64,000 nucleotides of DNA from Haliclystus octoradiatus (lineage: Eukaryota > Cnidaria > Staurozoa > Stauromedusae > Haliclystidae). The position numbers and the translations under genes are program-made. Every line of letters starts with the position of its first letter. The stretch's first letter is position 1. The notes beneath the pieces were generated by a model, which saw only the letters and a program-made list of their open reading frames with translations, ran no database searches and was not told the origin of the DNA. Shown piece after piece: positions 19,923-34,090 of this stretch. The stretch is taken from contig OU744453.1 of the NCBI GenBank assembly GCA_916610825.1, positions 14,759,807 to 14,823,806 on the forward strand, given 5' to 3'.

Positions 19923-22900
19923 GTGCAAACGTTCGGCACAAACAATCCATTGACGTCATTAGTACCCAATCTCAAAGATGTAGATCCTGACGATGCCTTC
20001 TCATCTATTCCGTATGAAAAGGGCTACGCCTTTTTAGCTTATCTAGAGAATATTCTAGGAGGTGCAGGTTAGTACTCTATTTCACTTCTACCCTTGATCA
20101 TGAAAAAAGGTTTTAATATACTAGATATATATGTAGGATGTATATAATAGGTAATAGTAATAGTATAAAGGTGATTGATGTCCTTGGCCCAATTTCCAAT
20201 CTTGATGACTCCCATCATGGTATTCTATTGTACGGCAAATCATTGATATCACCGCCACGTTTTGGCCCTTTCATTCCACTGTTTTAATTTACTGGCACTA
20301 AAGCAAATAATTATCATCAATTGTAAGGAAGTTGTTTACGACTTGGTACAAACCGTGGTACCTTGCTGGGACACCAATAACTACTGCCGGGACATTTTGT
20401 TGGTTAGAGAGTCTGAGGATTGAACTGCGTGGGTCAAAGTTTGTTACAATAGAATGCCAGATAATTATTTTGTCTTAGATCAATGAATGAAAATAATGGA
20501 TTCATTTGTTTAGCTTCGAAATACATATTTATCTAAATTAGATCTATATATGTTTGATCAATTTCAATGACCTAGATTCTATGTTAATTTCAAATTATAT
20601 AGTTGTTAAAACATTTTTATTATTTTTGCTGAACGTTTTCAAGTTACCTTTTCTCGTCAACGATACACACGGTTTAGTAGCAGAACGACACGACACTATG
20701 AACGGTCAGAATCAACATATTGTACCTCTCGACTTTTCTACCCATGCTATAATTTCAAAAAGTTATGTCGTATCGTTATCATAAAGATATGGATTTATAC
20801 AGCATTCTATTCCTCAAGAACTTGTTTAAAACATGCCATGAAATTATTCCAGGGCAATTTATAAGCAAAATGTATGATGGGTGCATAATTGCATATGATA
20901 TTTGCTTGCCTGGTACCTTTTTCAATGAGTAGACAAGCTCTGTTAGTCTATATTAACCATGATGTTGATACCTGACGCTGGAAGCAATATATTGGGCTTG
21001 TTCGTGTTGTCATCTCGTTCGATGTTTTTAGTCACGTTTACATTCTGAGAAAGGCAAAGGTTTGGACCCTTTTGTTCAGAGCAAGGTTCAGAAATGAAAC
21101 GGGTTCAAAAGATTCGATGATCATTACATGGATGGATATACAACACAAAAGTTGATAACATTTTTAGCTTTTCATTACTATGACTTTGCACTATTGACAC
21201 TAAAACAATGAAAAAATCGTGAAGTTTCATTGCGTTTTCATGGCATTTTCACATTTTAATATCGTGAATATGGATGTTTTTTATGGTTTTGAAACTTTTT
21301 CATGGCTAAAAATATATGTGGTTTATATTTGTTTACACTTTCATGGCATTTTCATGGTTTTGGTGTTAGTAATGTTGCAATGGGGGGGGGGGGGGTTCCA
21401 AGAGAGCATATCCTTTCTTGAATGTTAGAAAATGTCCATATTGGAACCCAGAACAAATTGGAGAGAATCAATGATAGTAGCTAACAAAATGATTCACTAA
21501 TATCGTGCTTAAACGACGCCACTTAATCGAATTTAATGTGTATACAGTGACGACATTATAATAATTTGAGCAAAGAATAGGGTATAAAATAAATACACGT
21601 CTATGGAATCAAACTGTTTAGAGATTTCAGACTAGAAATTTCAACGAAAGTTGTCATATTGCTAGCAAGGGAAACCATTGATATCAAGTATATAACAAGC
21701 TCTGTGCATAGGTTTAGGTTTTATTTTACTGTTTTTAGAATCACAGTGCCTGATATCTATATTATTTGAATATTATTATTCGTTGTAATTATTTTTACAT
21801 CTATATATTGTAAATACTTGCGCATACTCAAGCATCTCTTGTGATATATAGCCTATATACATTGTCTCTGAAACAAGTTGTAAAACATGCGAATATTTTT
21901 ACAAAGAAAATTCATTCTTCAACCAATATTCTCTAATTCCTTTCCACCTTTTTAGAATATATATATATATCAGACATTGTAATGTATTCTTGACAGTTAA
22001 TTATATTGGGTTACTGTTCAGATCTGAGCTTGATGGCAATGTAATATATTGCATACAGCACACTTTACAGACATTATGTTTAGCTTATTCTGCTTATTAT
22101 GTTTATTAAATAGTTTTAAATATATGAAAATAAAAACAAAACAATCTTGATTGATTGAATTAATATGTCATTGTTTAACCAACATATTTAATTCACAACT
22201 CTCAATATTTGATATTGGGGAACGTTAAAGAGTAATATATATGTTTTTGAGGTGTGAAAAGGTCTGATCGAGTTAGTTTAGCTACGACGATCATTTGAGG
22301 ATCGAACTCTTACTGTAGTTGGTTATCAGAAAATAAAAATAAACATCGTATTTAGATTATATAATGTATTGATGTTAAACTCACATGAGTGAAAATACGT
22401 AATTCGGGGGTCATGATAAGTTGAAACCAACATTGTTGGTGGGGGAGCGATCAAGCTATATTAGTATTATTTGTTTGAGGTGTTGAAAGAGTCAGGACAA
22501 TTTCAGTATTTATAAAAGACTACAGAATTCATTTTTGCTGCATTTTATTATATCAACAATACTTTAGATCATGATGTTTTATGTCGAAGTAGAATGTTCT
22601 TAGATGCATTTTTGGTTGTTGCTACATTTTATTATATCAACAATACTTTAGATCATGATGTTTTATGTCGAAGTAGATTGTTCTTGCATTTTTGGTTGTT
22701 GTCATTAGTCTTGTACAAATAAAAACGAAATGTTATCGAATGCAAAGATTGATAGTCTTGTATGTTCTAAAATTTCTTCACAACCATAAATATTATGAAA
22801 TGGTTAGCATGTTTGTAAGGCACAGACTAATGACAACATATTGCTCATGCTCATCTATATCTGCTTTTGTAACCACGCTACATCACTTTGCTTTTTTAAG

Positions 22901-25900
22901 TTTCAAAACACGTTACGTTTCCATACCTTCAAGAAGCTGCTCCTATAGTTCGTTTTCACTTTAAACACAAAGTTTCTTTAAAGCATAACGTATGTAAGGG
23001 GCTTAATGGATGATCTTGATCTCAAAATCTCCTTAATAGCTGTTTAAAATTCATTTGTATTTTACTATATCAATGTTGATCTTTCCAATAGGATATATGA
23101 CTTGCTTCTCATACCATAAATCTTTAATACGAGACATGTGCCCCTTGGGCATCATAAGCGGTGATGTATCTTCACTTTAGTAAGACCTCAAAGTCAACTG
23201 TACCCTTATACCAAAACATAGAATGCTAATATTACGCTATTTTCTAGCTTATAATCATGCTCCATATCAAATTCCACCAAAGCAATTGTATTTATCAATG
23301 TTCCAATTTTTGTTATTTCAATTTCAAACTCTTCAAAAACTTAGTTTGGTGTTGACATTTTGAATATGACGTCTACACGTGCTTTATTCTATTCTGATTG
23401 GTCAGATAAATCTATAATGATGCACTGTGATTGGATAGCTACCGTGTTGTGTCGTCAAGATGATTGTTTCAGAAACATCGGACGTAAAACTAATGGTTAA
23501 TAATAGTTTTGTTATCTAAACGGCAAAACCGCGCATATATGAATCTCGTTAAAGGTCTTTGAAAAGTACCGATAATATCCTCCTTTGGGAGAGTAATATA
23601 TTGTCAAAGGTTTATTAGGTGTATTTTGGAGTTGCCTATTTACGAATATCAATTTTGGTATGAAAAGGAGTTGTAATGTAACCACGAGTATAGTACTTGG
23701 ATTATAGTTCTCTTTTAAAAGGTATATATACTGTATGCTATATACAACTATAGGTTTCAATTTTGGAAATGAGAGTTCTACAGAGTTAAATGCCATAGGC
23801 CTATTCATTTGTTGCTTTTTGCCAAGGGCAATTTCACAGAACTCTGCATTTCAGGTTTATTAATTTTCAATCAATCAAGACTTTATATTGCGTTGTAACA
23901 ATCAGAATAATGTTATCTTATTTGCCAATCAACAAAATGTACATCATGATATGAAAAGACGACCATGTATAGGTTAGCTAATCATAATACATCACTTTCT
24001 TTGTAGCTAGTTTCGGCTTGTACTTTCATTGCCTTGAGGACATTAAATGTGATATGTTGAATATAGAATATTTGTACTACTGTATATTAATTAGAATAAG
24101 AATAAGAATAGTATTCTAACCATTTAAGAGAGTGCTCGATACAGTCAAGTAGAGCCATGTATAAGTGAAACAAAGATTAGTCAAGTTTTACCGTGTTATG
24201 TTATGTTATGCTATGTTATGTTATGTTATGTTTTGTTATGTTATGTTATGTTATGTTATGTTATGTTATGTTATGTTATGTTATGTTATGTTATGTTATG
24301 TTATGTTATGTTATCTATGTTATGTTATGTTATGTTATGTTATGTTATCTATGTTATCTATGTTATGTTATATTAAGTTTTATGTTGAATATATACCCTA
24401 TCTGAAGACAGAAGCAAACTTACTGATTTCTACGTCAGCGATTTTATGAAGCTGGTTCTGTTAAAATACTGTAATGTACCGTTAGTTCAATTTAAAAATA
24501 TTACTTTCTGATGCTTCTGTCACGAATTTTATTTTAAAGACCGCCTCAGGGATAATATGATCGTTTCTTATCCATTCCCTACATATATTATTACTATTTT
24601 TTATGTAACATGAATGAGCTCATTGCATCAAAATTAATTTCCTAGTTTGTACTGTCAATTCAGAACAGTGACTCCATTACTGGTATCACACCCGACACTG
24701 TAAACCAATTTCAGTAGAGTTCATGAGCCTTCATACAGAATGATATGCCTTGATTATCAAAGGCAATGACTATCGTTTTGCAAGGGCTATGTCGACAATG
24801 ATTAACTATTCAATAAAATTATATTTACGCTGTCGTATTTTAAGTTTATCAGACTTTTCTTTACCCTGACATGCTGGTTGTTCAAAATATAGGTTTTCAT
24901 TGCATCGAAATCAAAATTTTGCATATTTGATCCTTAAAGTTATGTAATGATCATCTATAACAAGGAATTGATTTTGTTTGTTGTCATTTTCTTAGATGTA
25001 TTCAATCCGTTTTTACTTGCTTATATTGAGAATTTCAAGCATCAATCTATATCTACAGATGATTTTAAAACATTCCTGTACTCTTATTTCAAGGTAAGTC
25101 ACTTCTTTACACTGTCTTTCGTGTGTTCATTATACAGCCTGGAATATTGTGGTGTCGAAAGAGAATATGATAGCTGTAGATGGAATGAGATTATGAGGTT
25201 AAAGTTAATTTATACGTGATATTTGTCTTTCCAACAGCTCTAATCTGTAATTATACGACCGAAACTTCTAGAAAACATGTTAAGAAGAAGGGCTAGATTG
25301 AGATTTCAGAATGTATTTGTAAGGTCGCACATTCTTTTCTTCAAGTTGTTGATTTAATAATAAAAAAAAAATTTTCCTTGATTAATTTGCATTGTTATAA
25401 TGTTTGCTAGATTATTTGTGATGTCAAATCATCATACTTTATTCAGGCAGCTCAAAGTCTAATTTTTCTTTATGTTTTCGATCTTCTCTTATATAAATCC
25501 TTTCTAGGTTATATTTGGGAACATTGAGCCACACCCTTGTTCCGCAAAAAACATTTGTTTTCTCCAATGATCTTGTACTGTTGTTCGTGTGTAGTGGTCG
25601 CTTTGATTCTCGATGTATCGCTGGATTTAGTTCCGTAGTATATAGTTGTTCGTTAACACTTTACAATATTTAACTGTCTGGTATGTGTTTAACACAACAT
25701 TTTTTCTCCATCCGATATCATTAATATCCGCTCTTTTATTCTACACAATACTTTTTATTCAATCTTATAACTATTATGAATCATATCCGCTAGACCCTCA
25801 CTGAATTTATTCTGTATTGAATCGATTCAATTATTTTTCTTTTAATAGATGTGCGAATATTCAAATATCTTCATCCGTGTTCTTTTAGCACAGCTTTCTA

Positions 25901-28216
25901 GTAGGAATATAGCTCGTTGATTAAAGCAGCTACTGCAACATAATTATAATGAAATAATGCTATTTAGAGGTGTAATTGGAAAGGTATACACAGAATTGAA
26001 TCGATTTTAGCATTATGTAAATAATATGTAGGCAATATAAGTCAATAAAGGTCACCCCGGTACTATGAAATGTGTAAATGTAGTCCAGTTATTTCCAATA
26101 TCACTTTTATTAATATTATCTCTGAATATTTTCCCCCAAAGTTCTGCTGAATGTTAACATTTGAAGAGTGAGTTTTAGATTAAAATGTGTTTTAATTTCA
26201 TCATAATTATTGTGAAGTTTCTTCCATATCTCAATATTGGAAAGATTAAATATAATTCCATTCTTCAATTTTAAAAAAATATATTAATTTTTTGTTGAAC
26301 TCTGTATAGAATTCAGGTTTATGTTTGCATTTTTGAGCTTCTCTATATAGACGTAGCATAACGCGTTAAACTCTGTTTACTAAGACCCTCATAACTAATT
26401 TAGACTAAGGGTCGTGATAGAATTAGGATTGATAGAATATTTATTCAAAAATATATGTATAGAAATTTCGTTGCTTGAAGACGTTTTAGCCTGACTCTAT
26501 TGATTTATCGCATCGTAGATGTTAGCGTCTATGATTATGCTTCAATTGCTGTTTGCGAAAAGTGACTTTTGCTTCTATCTATATTTATCTGCAGGAAATA
26601 TAGAATCATATGTTTCAACTGTTAATCATTGTGACTTTGTTTACATTTTGTAGAATAGCCTATCACTAAATGAGGTCGACTGGAACGCTTGGTTGAATAC
26701 ATCGGGCATGCCTCCTATTCATGTTATTGACACGTAAGTAATCTCAACTTGTGAAAATGTTATTATTTCGAAAACAAGAATTTGGTTTTACGAAGTGTTT
26801 ATCCTATATATTTTACATAATTCAATTAATTTGCACGAGTTTGTGACGTAAAATGAACTAGAATGGTATTATGCTCTGTTGGATGTTTTAACCTTTTCTT
26901 TTCCCGTTTATTGGGTTGTAGTTTCAATTTTGAAAGTTCCTTTCGTCGCCTAATTTCGATCATATAAAATTTTCTAATTCAATCTTCAGATTGAGCCTCT
27001 AACTATACTACTGCAATAAACTCTGTCTGTGTCTCCAATCCCTATGAAAATTTATCAGTATGACGGCATTTATGTTATCTATTCTTCTGCTAATTACGAC
27101 GTATTAAGATAAGAGTACGACCTATGTTTTACTCGTCTGAATTGTAAATTGTCTTGATCAATTTATTCTCAAAATTTGAAAATTAAGTTTTTGAGATGTG
27201 CTTCCTAGAAGCAGAATGGATGTAATTATCCACTTAATCTTGATTTTTCTTTATAAACTTCATCAAATACTAAATTAATCGTCGAGCAGCTTATTTGATA
27301 TTACAGAAACTTGTCCTCGGCAGGCTCTTGATCCAAAAATATGCGATAATAACCGCTCGCTTTTTTAATTCGATTCCTTTAAGGCCATAGCTTGAAGTCT
27401 TCGTTCTTCGTGTTATCATTATGATATGTGCGTGTGTGTTTGTGCAAATTATAAGTTGCTAGAAAAACTTTTTTCTACTCTGCTGTTAAATTGAGCTTGT
27501 CATTACTGAACACTTGATTCGAGTTTTTATTTTACTTCATGTTCTCGATACAGGATTTAGTATTTGTGCATCGATCGAGCTATTTCTTCACATGCTTTCC
27601 TGCACAGCAGCTATATCATGTTTCTACCCTTCTTATGTGTTGGAATTATCAAGGATTTTGCTTATATTTATTATTGTAATGTAGGACTAAAAATTCGTTT
27701 GAAGTTCATTTTAATTTTTTATCCATGATCTCCTAACTATTGATTACCTAAACTTTGCAATTACTATTGCAAATATGTGAAATGTGAAACTACATATGAG
27801 ACGAACTGTTGTTAATATAATAAAGTTTATTGGTATTCTTCAACGATTGCTTGTGAAGTTTATACAAGACTGACATTTACTTTCACGGTGCAGCCAACGG
27901 TATAGCAGTAAACACAGTAGACACAAAATCCCGGACAAAATTTCATATTTGAAAATATGTTTTGGGTGACGAACATAGGGCAATAATTCTGATATAATTG
28001 TAACACTTCTCAAATGAATTTATGACTAATTTATCCGATTAATAAGTTATTATATTTGAATATATCTTTTAGGTATGATAAATCAATGGTTAAATTGTGC
28101 GATGAGTTAGTCTTGAAATGGACGACTGGAACTGTGAGTTTTTTTGATAATTTTGTTTGCTCGTTATTTTGTGTTTATGTTAACTCCATCTTATATCAAT
28201 CAGTTTTAACTAACAA

Positions 28217-28247
<31 letters not shown>

Positions 28248-31200
28248 GATGAATTATTTCGCCTCGCTGAAATGCTTGTTTCGTATCCCATCAAAATAAA
28301 ATTATTTTCTCGGCAGATTCGAACGTACAATATAACAGACGATTGTAGTATTCCGTTTATCTTCATTCAATAATTTGAGTTGTTCTCCTAGTGAACCTTC
28401 TGTAGTTTGTTATTAGTTGTATATCCCATGCTTGACTCTTAGCTAGTTATAGAGTGCTATAAAAATAACATTTTGCTGCCGGGCTTGTCTTGTTTTGATA
28501 GAAGATAAGTTGACTCTACATTTGTTGCGCCTGCCTATTTGATGGCTAATTTTATTCTTCGGCAAACCCTAGATATGCATTCATTCAAAGTTCACATCAC
28601 TATGAATTGGAAAACGAGTGGTGGAAATCTTGTGGTAAATTGGTATATTGAAAGATTTAAATTCATATAGTGTATAGGATGCATATCGTATAATTACTAT
28701 ACTATATTAGTTGATATTGTATTGGTGACAAATATATCATGGCGGTACGTAGGTATTCTAACCCGGTTTGTGCTAGTAAACAGAAAGCAATCTTTGCAAT
28801 ATATAATACGGTACTGCTTCTAATTCGTGTTGGACTTTTTCAATGCATGAATTGACTACAGTCACTGAACAAACACAGCTTGAAAATGTGTTGATGTGGG
28901 TAGAAAAAATAAAACGTTTGCAGTTTTTATTTATATGAGTTAGAAGCTAGACATTTTATGATCATATGGTGTGTTATGATCATATTGTTGAATGAGTTGC
29001 TGTGGTTGGGCTGATTGTTGTTGTTGTTGTTGTTTTTCTATCTCTCATCACAAACTAGGAAGATATAGTAAATTGGAACATGGCACATCCCATCATTATA
29101 TCATCTAATATTTCATTTGTTCAACTGGAATTTGGGTTTGTTTCTCATTTCCGTTGATCTTTTGTATCGGTACTGGAATAGGACGTTTAAAGGGTGCCGT
29201 TAATGATTCCCTTGCGACACCATCTTTGTTAACTCTCGTTTGGACAATTCCTAGGCGACAAGAGAGGTAATGTGTTTACTCTCTGACGGTATATCATAAT
29301 TATCTTTGCTTGTCAAATGGTTCATTAACCGGTCACATCATGCGTGACAACGTACCTGTCCAGGAAACACAGTTATTATCACCAAGGACCAGGTAGACCC
29401 ACGGAGTTAAGCCACAGATATACCACATCAATGTATCTAAAATGAGACACTACATGCGTGGTTTTATTTTAATTCAAAGTCAGCATCATCGTAGCGATAA
29501 AGATAAACTGTTGGGCTGGTGATAACTCTGTAGAAATTTAGAAAATGTGTTCATCTATATGTTTTAACGCCACAGTTTTTAAGTTTCGTGACTTGATTTT
29601 GATCGTTGACTTTCACCTTGACATTGTAAGTACGTGAAAGATGGCCAAAGTTTCTTGACCTTTTACTCTTTGTTCCCTAGAAGAGTTTCCTGTCCTCACG
29701 ATAATGGACTAATCATTAGAATTATTTTTTATTCTTAAGTTGGCGTTTTCTTTTTTTGGATCAATTATATAGCTACACAATTAGTAGGCTAGTGATTAGA
29801 AATCCCAAAAATATTAACTTGTGAACGGAAAGCAATAATTTTGGTTCACGCCTTTAAATGAAAGTTGAATTTCCTCTATTAAAATGCAACATTCCGATTT
29901 GATATAAGCAATTATATATTGAAATATATTATAGAATGAATTGATCACAGTCACAAAAGTACACTAATCTATATAAAATTGTAGCTCTGTATACGGCTGT
30001 AAGATTTCCAAAGTGATATTAGCGGGAATGCAGTAATGGATATGATTTCGATTATTGTCCTTCATACATATACGTTTATTTGAAGGGATTTCTAATTTCT
30101 GTCTGATGATTGCTATGAAAGCATGAAACTTAAAGTAACAGTATAAGAATGTGTGGTCTCTGACTCCTTTCTATTTGTATCATTATTATTTACAGCTCTA
30201 CAATATTATGATATTGAGAACTACACTCCTTGCTATTTATAGTAAAGATTTAAGTATACTGTAATTATATAGTATATTTGAAGGGTTATATTATTCTTTC
30301 TCCGTGAAACTCAAACTCTTCGTGTCGACTTTTATGTTTGAATAAATTCCATTAAATTGATATTTTTGCGATGCGCCGTAGAGTAAAATAATTATTTAGT
30401 ATATGAGCATTGAGCATGACTATCTTCTGGATTGTTAAGTTAAGTATTTTGTCTTTTTCATAAGTTCCCAATGAGTCCCCCGAGAAGTTTGAAGAAAAGA
30501 CTGAAAACCCTGGTGGTTTATATTGAAAAAACCGTGACCGTGACCCTGCGATGAATTGTTATACCAATGTGAAAAAGCTCTATTTATCTTTTGAAGTTCC
30601 ATAGTGGATTTATCTTTGTTTACATTGTATATTTTGTAGGAGGAACGTGATGCTAATCATTGCAAAACTTTATTTAAAGAACTAAAACCAGGTCAAGTGA
30701 TTCAATTTCTGAATGATTTAATGAACAAGGTATGTTTGATGGTATAGGGAACCGTTGGAACAGACTTACAATCCGACACCGATATTACTGATTGGACGTA
30801 TTCACATTTTGTATGACAGAAGAGAGAAAGTACTAGGTCATGCATACCAGTTACCGGGGCTTGGTTTGTCTATCATTGTCCTTTTGATAAGAATATACAA
30901 TAATAGGTTGAGCTTCATAAGTTTCAAAAGTTTCTAGAGATATCAGCCTGATAATGTTTTTAAAATGTTCTTAATTTTTTGTTGACGATGAGTATCATCT
31001 AATATTATTTATGCAGTATAGAACAATGAGTGTCAGAATGTTGTAAATTTGTTCTTCAATTATCCAAAATCTGTGCCTCGAGATTCTTATAAACTGAGTT
31101 TGTTTTTATAGAATAAGTTTTTTATATTATAATTATAGAAGAGTGTGCTACAGGTTATAATGTATACAGTATGGGATGTTGTCTACATCTTTTATTTACA

Positions 31201-34090
31201 TACCAGTAAATATCTTTGTCGACGAAAAAATCTTGTTTCGTTTCTTATAATAATAGAAAAAGCATGGTGCTGGTTGGTCTTTATTACGTTCTCAGCTTGC
31301 TATGTTATCAAACTGTTATCCTGATATTTAATTTGAAAGAACATAATTATTGTATGCTTTGTTCTGTCTGTATATAGGGTCCACATTCTGTGGAATTGTT
31401 AGATGAAATTAACAAATTATATGAATTGGATTCATCTAGAAATTGCGAGATAAAATTTGTGTAAGTTCACAGCCAGCTAGGTCATATAAACAGGTGACCT
31501 CTATATGCAGGTATAATTCAATAAAACGTTACTGGAATGACAGTAGATACATATTGATACAGTGTAACCCGCTTATGTGCAATTCGGATAAGTGAAATTC
31601 CCCGGATTCCCGCTTATCTGCAACCTGGCTTTGAAACCCGTTAAACAGTTTTTTGGTCAAGGTCCTTGGTAAACAATTTCGGATAACTGAAAATTCGGAT
31701 AAATGCAATGAAAACCGTTAGCAATTTTGACTTGTACATAAGCGGGTAACACTTTATAACTGATGTATAGAAATCCTTGATGTATGACAAACAATAATAT
31801 ATGACTGTGCTCGTTTATGATCTCACAGGTGTGGCTATTATGCTTTCAAACATTGTTGACAGCTTATATGATTCACGGCGTTTCATATAATTGATAATCT
31901 GCTTTGGAAATATGACAGAATCTGCTCTGTTGATCACCATGACGGCATTGAAGATGTTATTAAGCTAACGCCATATTAATCAATAAGCACAGAGGTCACA
32001 TTTTTCATCTTGAAATTGACAGTCTATAATTTACTCAATAAGTCTATGGGTAATGTAACATTCACAGATTTCTTTGCTCCGTATTACCCCCCTTAAACAA
32101 TTCCCATAAGATCAATTCATTCATTTATTGTAGTATCAGAACAGTGCATACATTGATAACCGCCCTTGATAGGATTTCACTTGCCATCTGTTCGTATGTA
32201 ACGCCCTCTGAAGTATCACCTTTATCACTCAGATCATATTATTTTAATGATCGCTAATGACCTTGCAATGAAGCCATGCTTTAACATTTGGTAATTCATT
32301 ATTAAAGTAAACTGCAATATATTTTATGAAATATTACAATGGGGTTCGACTCCAATGACAACGATAAGGGGACTTGCCCCTATTTCATGATCTATTTGTT
32401 CAAGTTTATAGAACCTTATGTGTATTGTTACACTTCCAAATTTTTGAAAGATTTTGCCAATCTGTTGTTGAGAATGTGACATGAAAACGAAGCAAAAGAC
32501 CTGGGAAATTGGCGATAAAATCACTGAAATCGAAGTTTACTGACTGGATTTATCAATTTTGGCCAAAAAATACCTTCAAAATTGCACGATTACGAATTTA
32601 AAAAAAAAAAAAGTGTCGCACCCCCTCGTCCCTCAGGATTTACGGCCGTGAATTTTTCAATGTATTATAGGAATTTACCTCCTCCAGGTATGATACAAGC
32701 CATTATAATTCTTATGTATTCTAATTTTTTCCTTTCTTGTTTTTGTCTTCAAGATGGCTTCAGATGTGTCTCAAATCTGATCGTAAATGTGTTTATCCTG
32801 TGGTAGCTCAATTTTTAACTGATCAAGGACGAATGAAATTTGTACGCCCTTTATACAGGCAAGGAATGCAATACTACATATATTATAACAATTGTATTTG
32901 TTTTGCTCAGAGTACTGACAACAGAGGAGGGTCGTAATTCTTACAATTGCAGCTGTTAAGAACAATACAAAATATCCCTATTTAGTTGTTTCCCACGAAC
33001 CATCCAATCCACAATACTAAATCTCATATTCTACATCGTGTATTATCATACTTCGCGTATACGTATTGTCCCACACTTTTCATTTGTACCAAAGGGGGTT
33101 ATATTAAAGGGACAAACCACATAAACATTCTCCCCTCTTGATGTTCTGAGTTTGGTTTCTTTAATTTCTATTTTGAGTGAGAAGAAAAAGACTAATTAGA
33201 TTCCTGTTTGCAGTTGATGCTTGCCCGTAGACATAGATTTTCTGATTACTGTTAAGTTTTTTTCCTGCAGTCCTTTAGTTCGACGTCAAATTTTCCTTAG
33301 ACATAAAACTGCAACAACTACTTTACTATAGTATTGTTCTGACTATTGTGTATATAAATTTTCAAAGTTTCGTTCTACATTTGTTTCAACAGTAATTTCA
33401 ACCGTACGATATTTTTCCTTTGCAAAATACATAATAATTTCATGTAAATCTGTATAGCTGTAAATCTCAACATATAAAAGAGAGTTGCTTTGCTTACATA
33501 TGTACGCTAATAACTGTCCGCATCATTCGAATATCCGTGTTTTGATTCCATTTTTTTTTTTGGCTTGTTGTCTCGTTTTCGTTTTGTACTTTTCGTATCG
33601 AGACACAAAATGTATCTTTTTGTTTTTGTGGTCTTTGTGGTCTACGCTACGTCATAACTTGCTATCTGATGGACCTCATCAAATCTATCTCTGCCCACAT
33701 TAATCCCAACAGCTTGTACAAACTGATGAAAAAGATTTTCACTTACATACTGCCTGGTGCGAATTGTTACGTTTTTCTATAAAATTATAATTATTAATAT
33801 TGATTTTAAATTTGATAAAATAATTATGTGACTCCTACAAATACATATTCAGAGAATGAGTTCCATAAGGAGATTGCATGATAAAAAAGGAATTTACAAA
33901 AGTAATGTATTTTGGAAGACTAATGTACTATTTACAACATTTTCTAGAACATGCTTCTGTTTGATTTTTCAGGTCCTTTTACGCCAACTCAAATACGCGG
34001 GATCTATGTCTTGATTTATTTAAAAAACAAAGAGATAGTTATCATAGTATTTGTGCTAATCTTGTTGCTAAAGACTTAGAGCTTGCTTAG
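19923..34090 (+). CDS. lta4h: Leukotriene A4 hydrolase/aminopeptidase-like, eight 3' exons
   Basis: Exons: 19923-20067, 24996-25093, 26654-26733, 28073-28133, 30640-30729, 31378-31460, 32754-32858, 33973-34090 (TAG). Phases match at every join: 259 residues plus stop. It begins VQTFG and contains [20 protein letters not shown]; later come [15 protein letters not shown] and VDWNAWL. The sixth exon has EIKF; the seventh has [10 protein letters not shown], and the end is [11 protein letters not shown]. These align with the C-terminal half of LTA4H (vertebrate length about 610), an M1 zinc peptidase that hydrolyses LTA4 to LTB4 and trims peptides in the cytosol. GRMK, whose Arg and Lys bind substrate carboxylate in the human enzyme, is kept. 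The position of human Tyr378 is Phe; Tyr383 is kept. The N-terminal half with HExxH and the third zinc ligand was not found upstream, so catalytic competence is unproven. The seventh intron has a GC donor. Confidence 0.92.
21228..21376. repeat. Dispersed TTTTCATGG-rich repeat in LTA4H-like intron
   Basis: Shares the order of CATTTTAATATCGT(G/A)AATA, GGATGTTTT, CATGGCT and the final (T/A)GTGTT(A/G)GTA with 57488-57645. It is built of repeated TTTTCATGG words. A run of Gs follows at 21381-21394. Confidence 0.6.
22537..22702. repeat. Two tandem ~82-bp units in LTA4H-like intron
   Basis: Units of about 82 bp at 22537-22620 and 22621-22702 share TTTTATTATATCAACAATAC, GATCATGATGTTTTATGTCG and GCATTTTTGGTTGTTG with few differences; a recent local duplication. 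Confidence 0.85.
24195..24371. repeat. (TTATG)n pentanucleotide microsatellite
   Basis: More than 30 TTATG units with a few TCTATG interruptions, in the first visible intron of the LTA4H-like gene. Two overlapping ORFs made of MLCYV repeats are artefacts of this tract. Confidence 0.95.
31560..31753. mobile_element. ~194-bp TIR element in LTA4H-like intron
   Basis: Left end CAGTGTAACCCGCTTATGTG and reverse complement of the right end AAGTGTTACCCGCTTATGTA match closely over about 20 bp, and the interior repeats CGGATAA(G/C/A)TG words. It is a non-autonomous DNA transposon. The CAGT start and length recall pogo/Tigger-type MITEs, but no clean TA duplication was confirmed. Confidence 0.7.

Noticed and set aside
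24165..24449. ORFs made of MLCYV repeats
   Set aside because: They are translation of the TTATG microsatellite.
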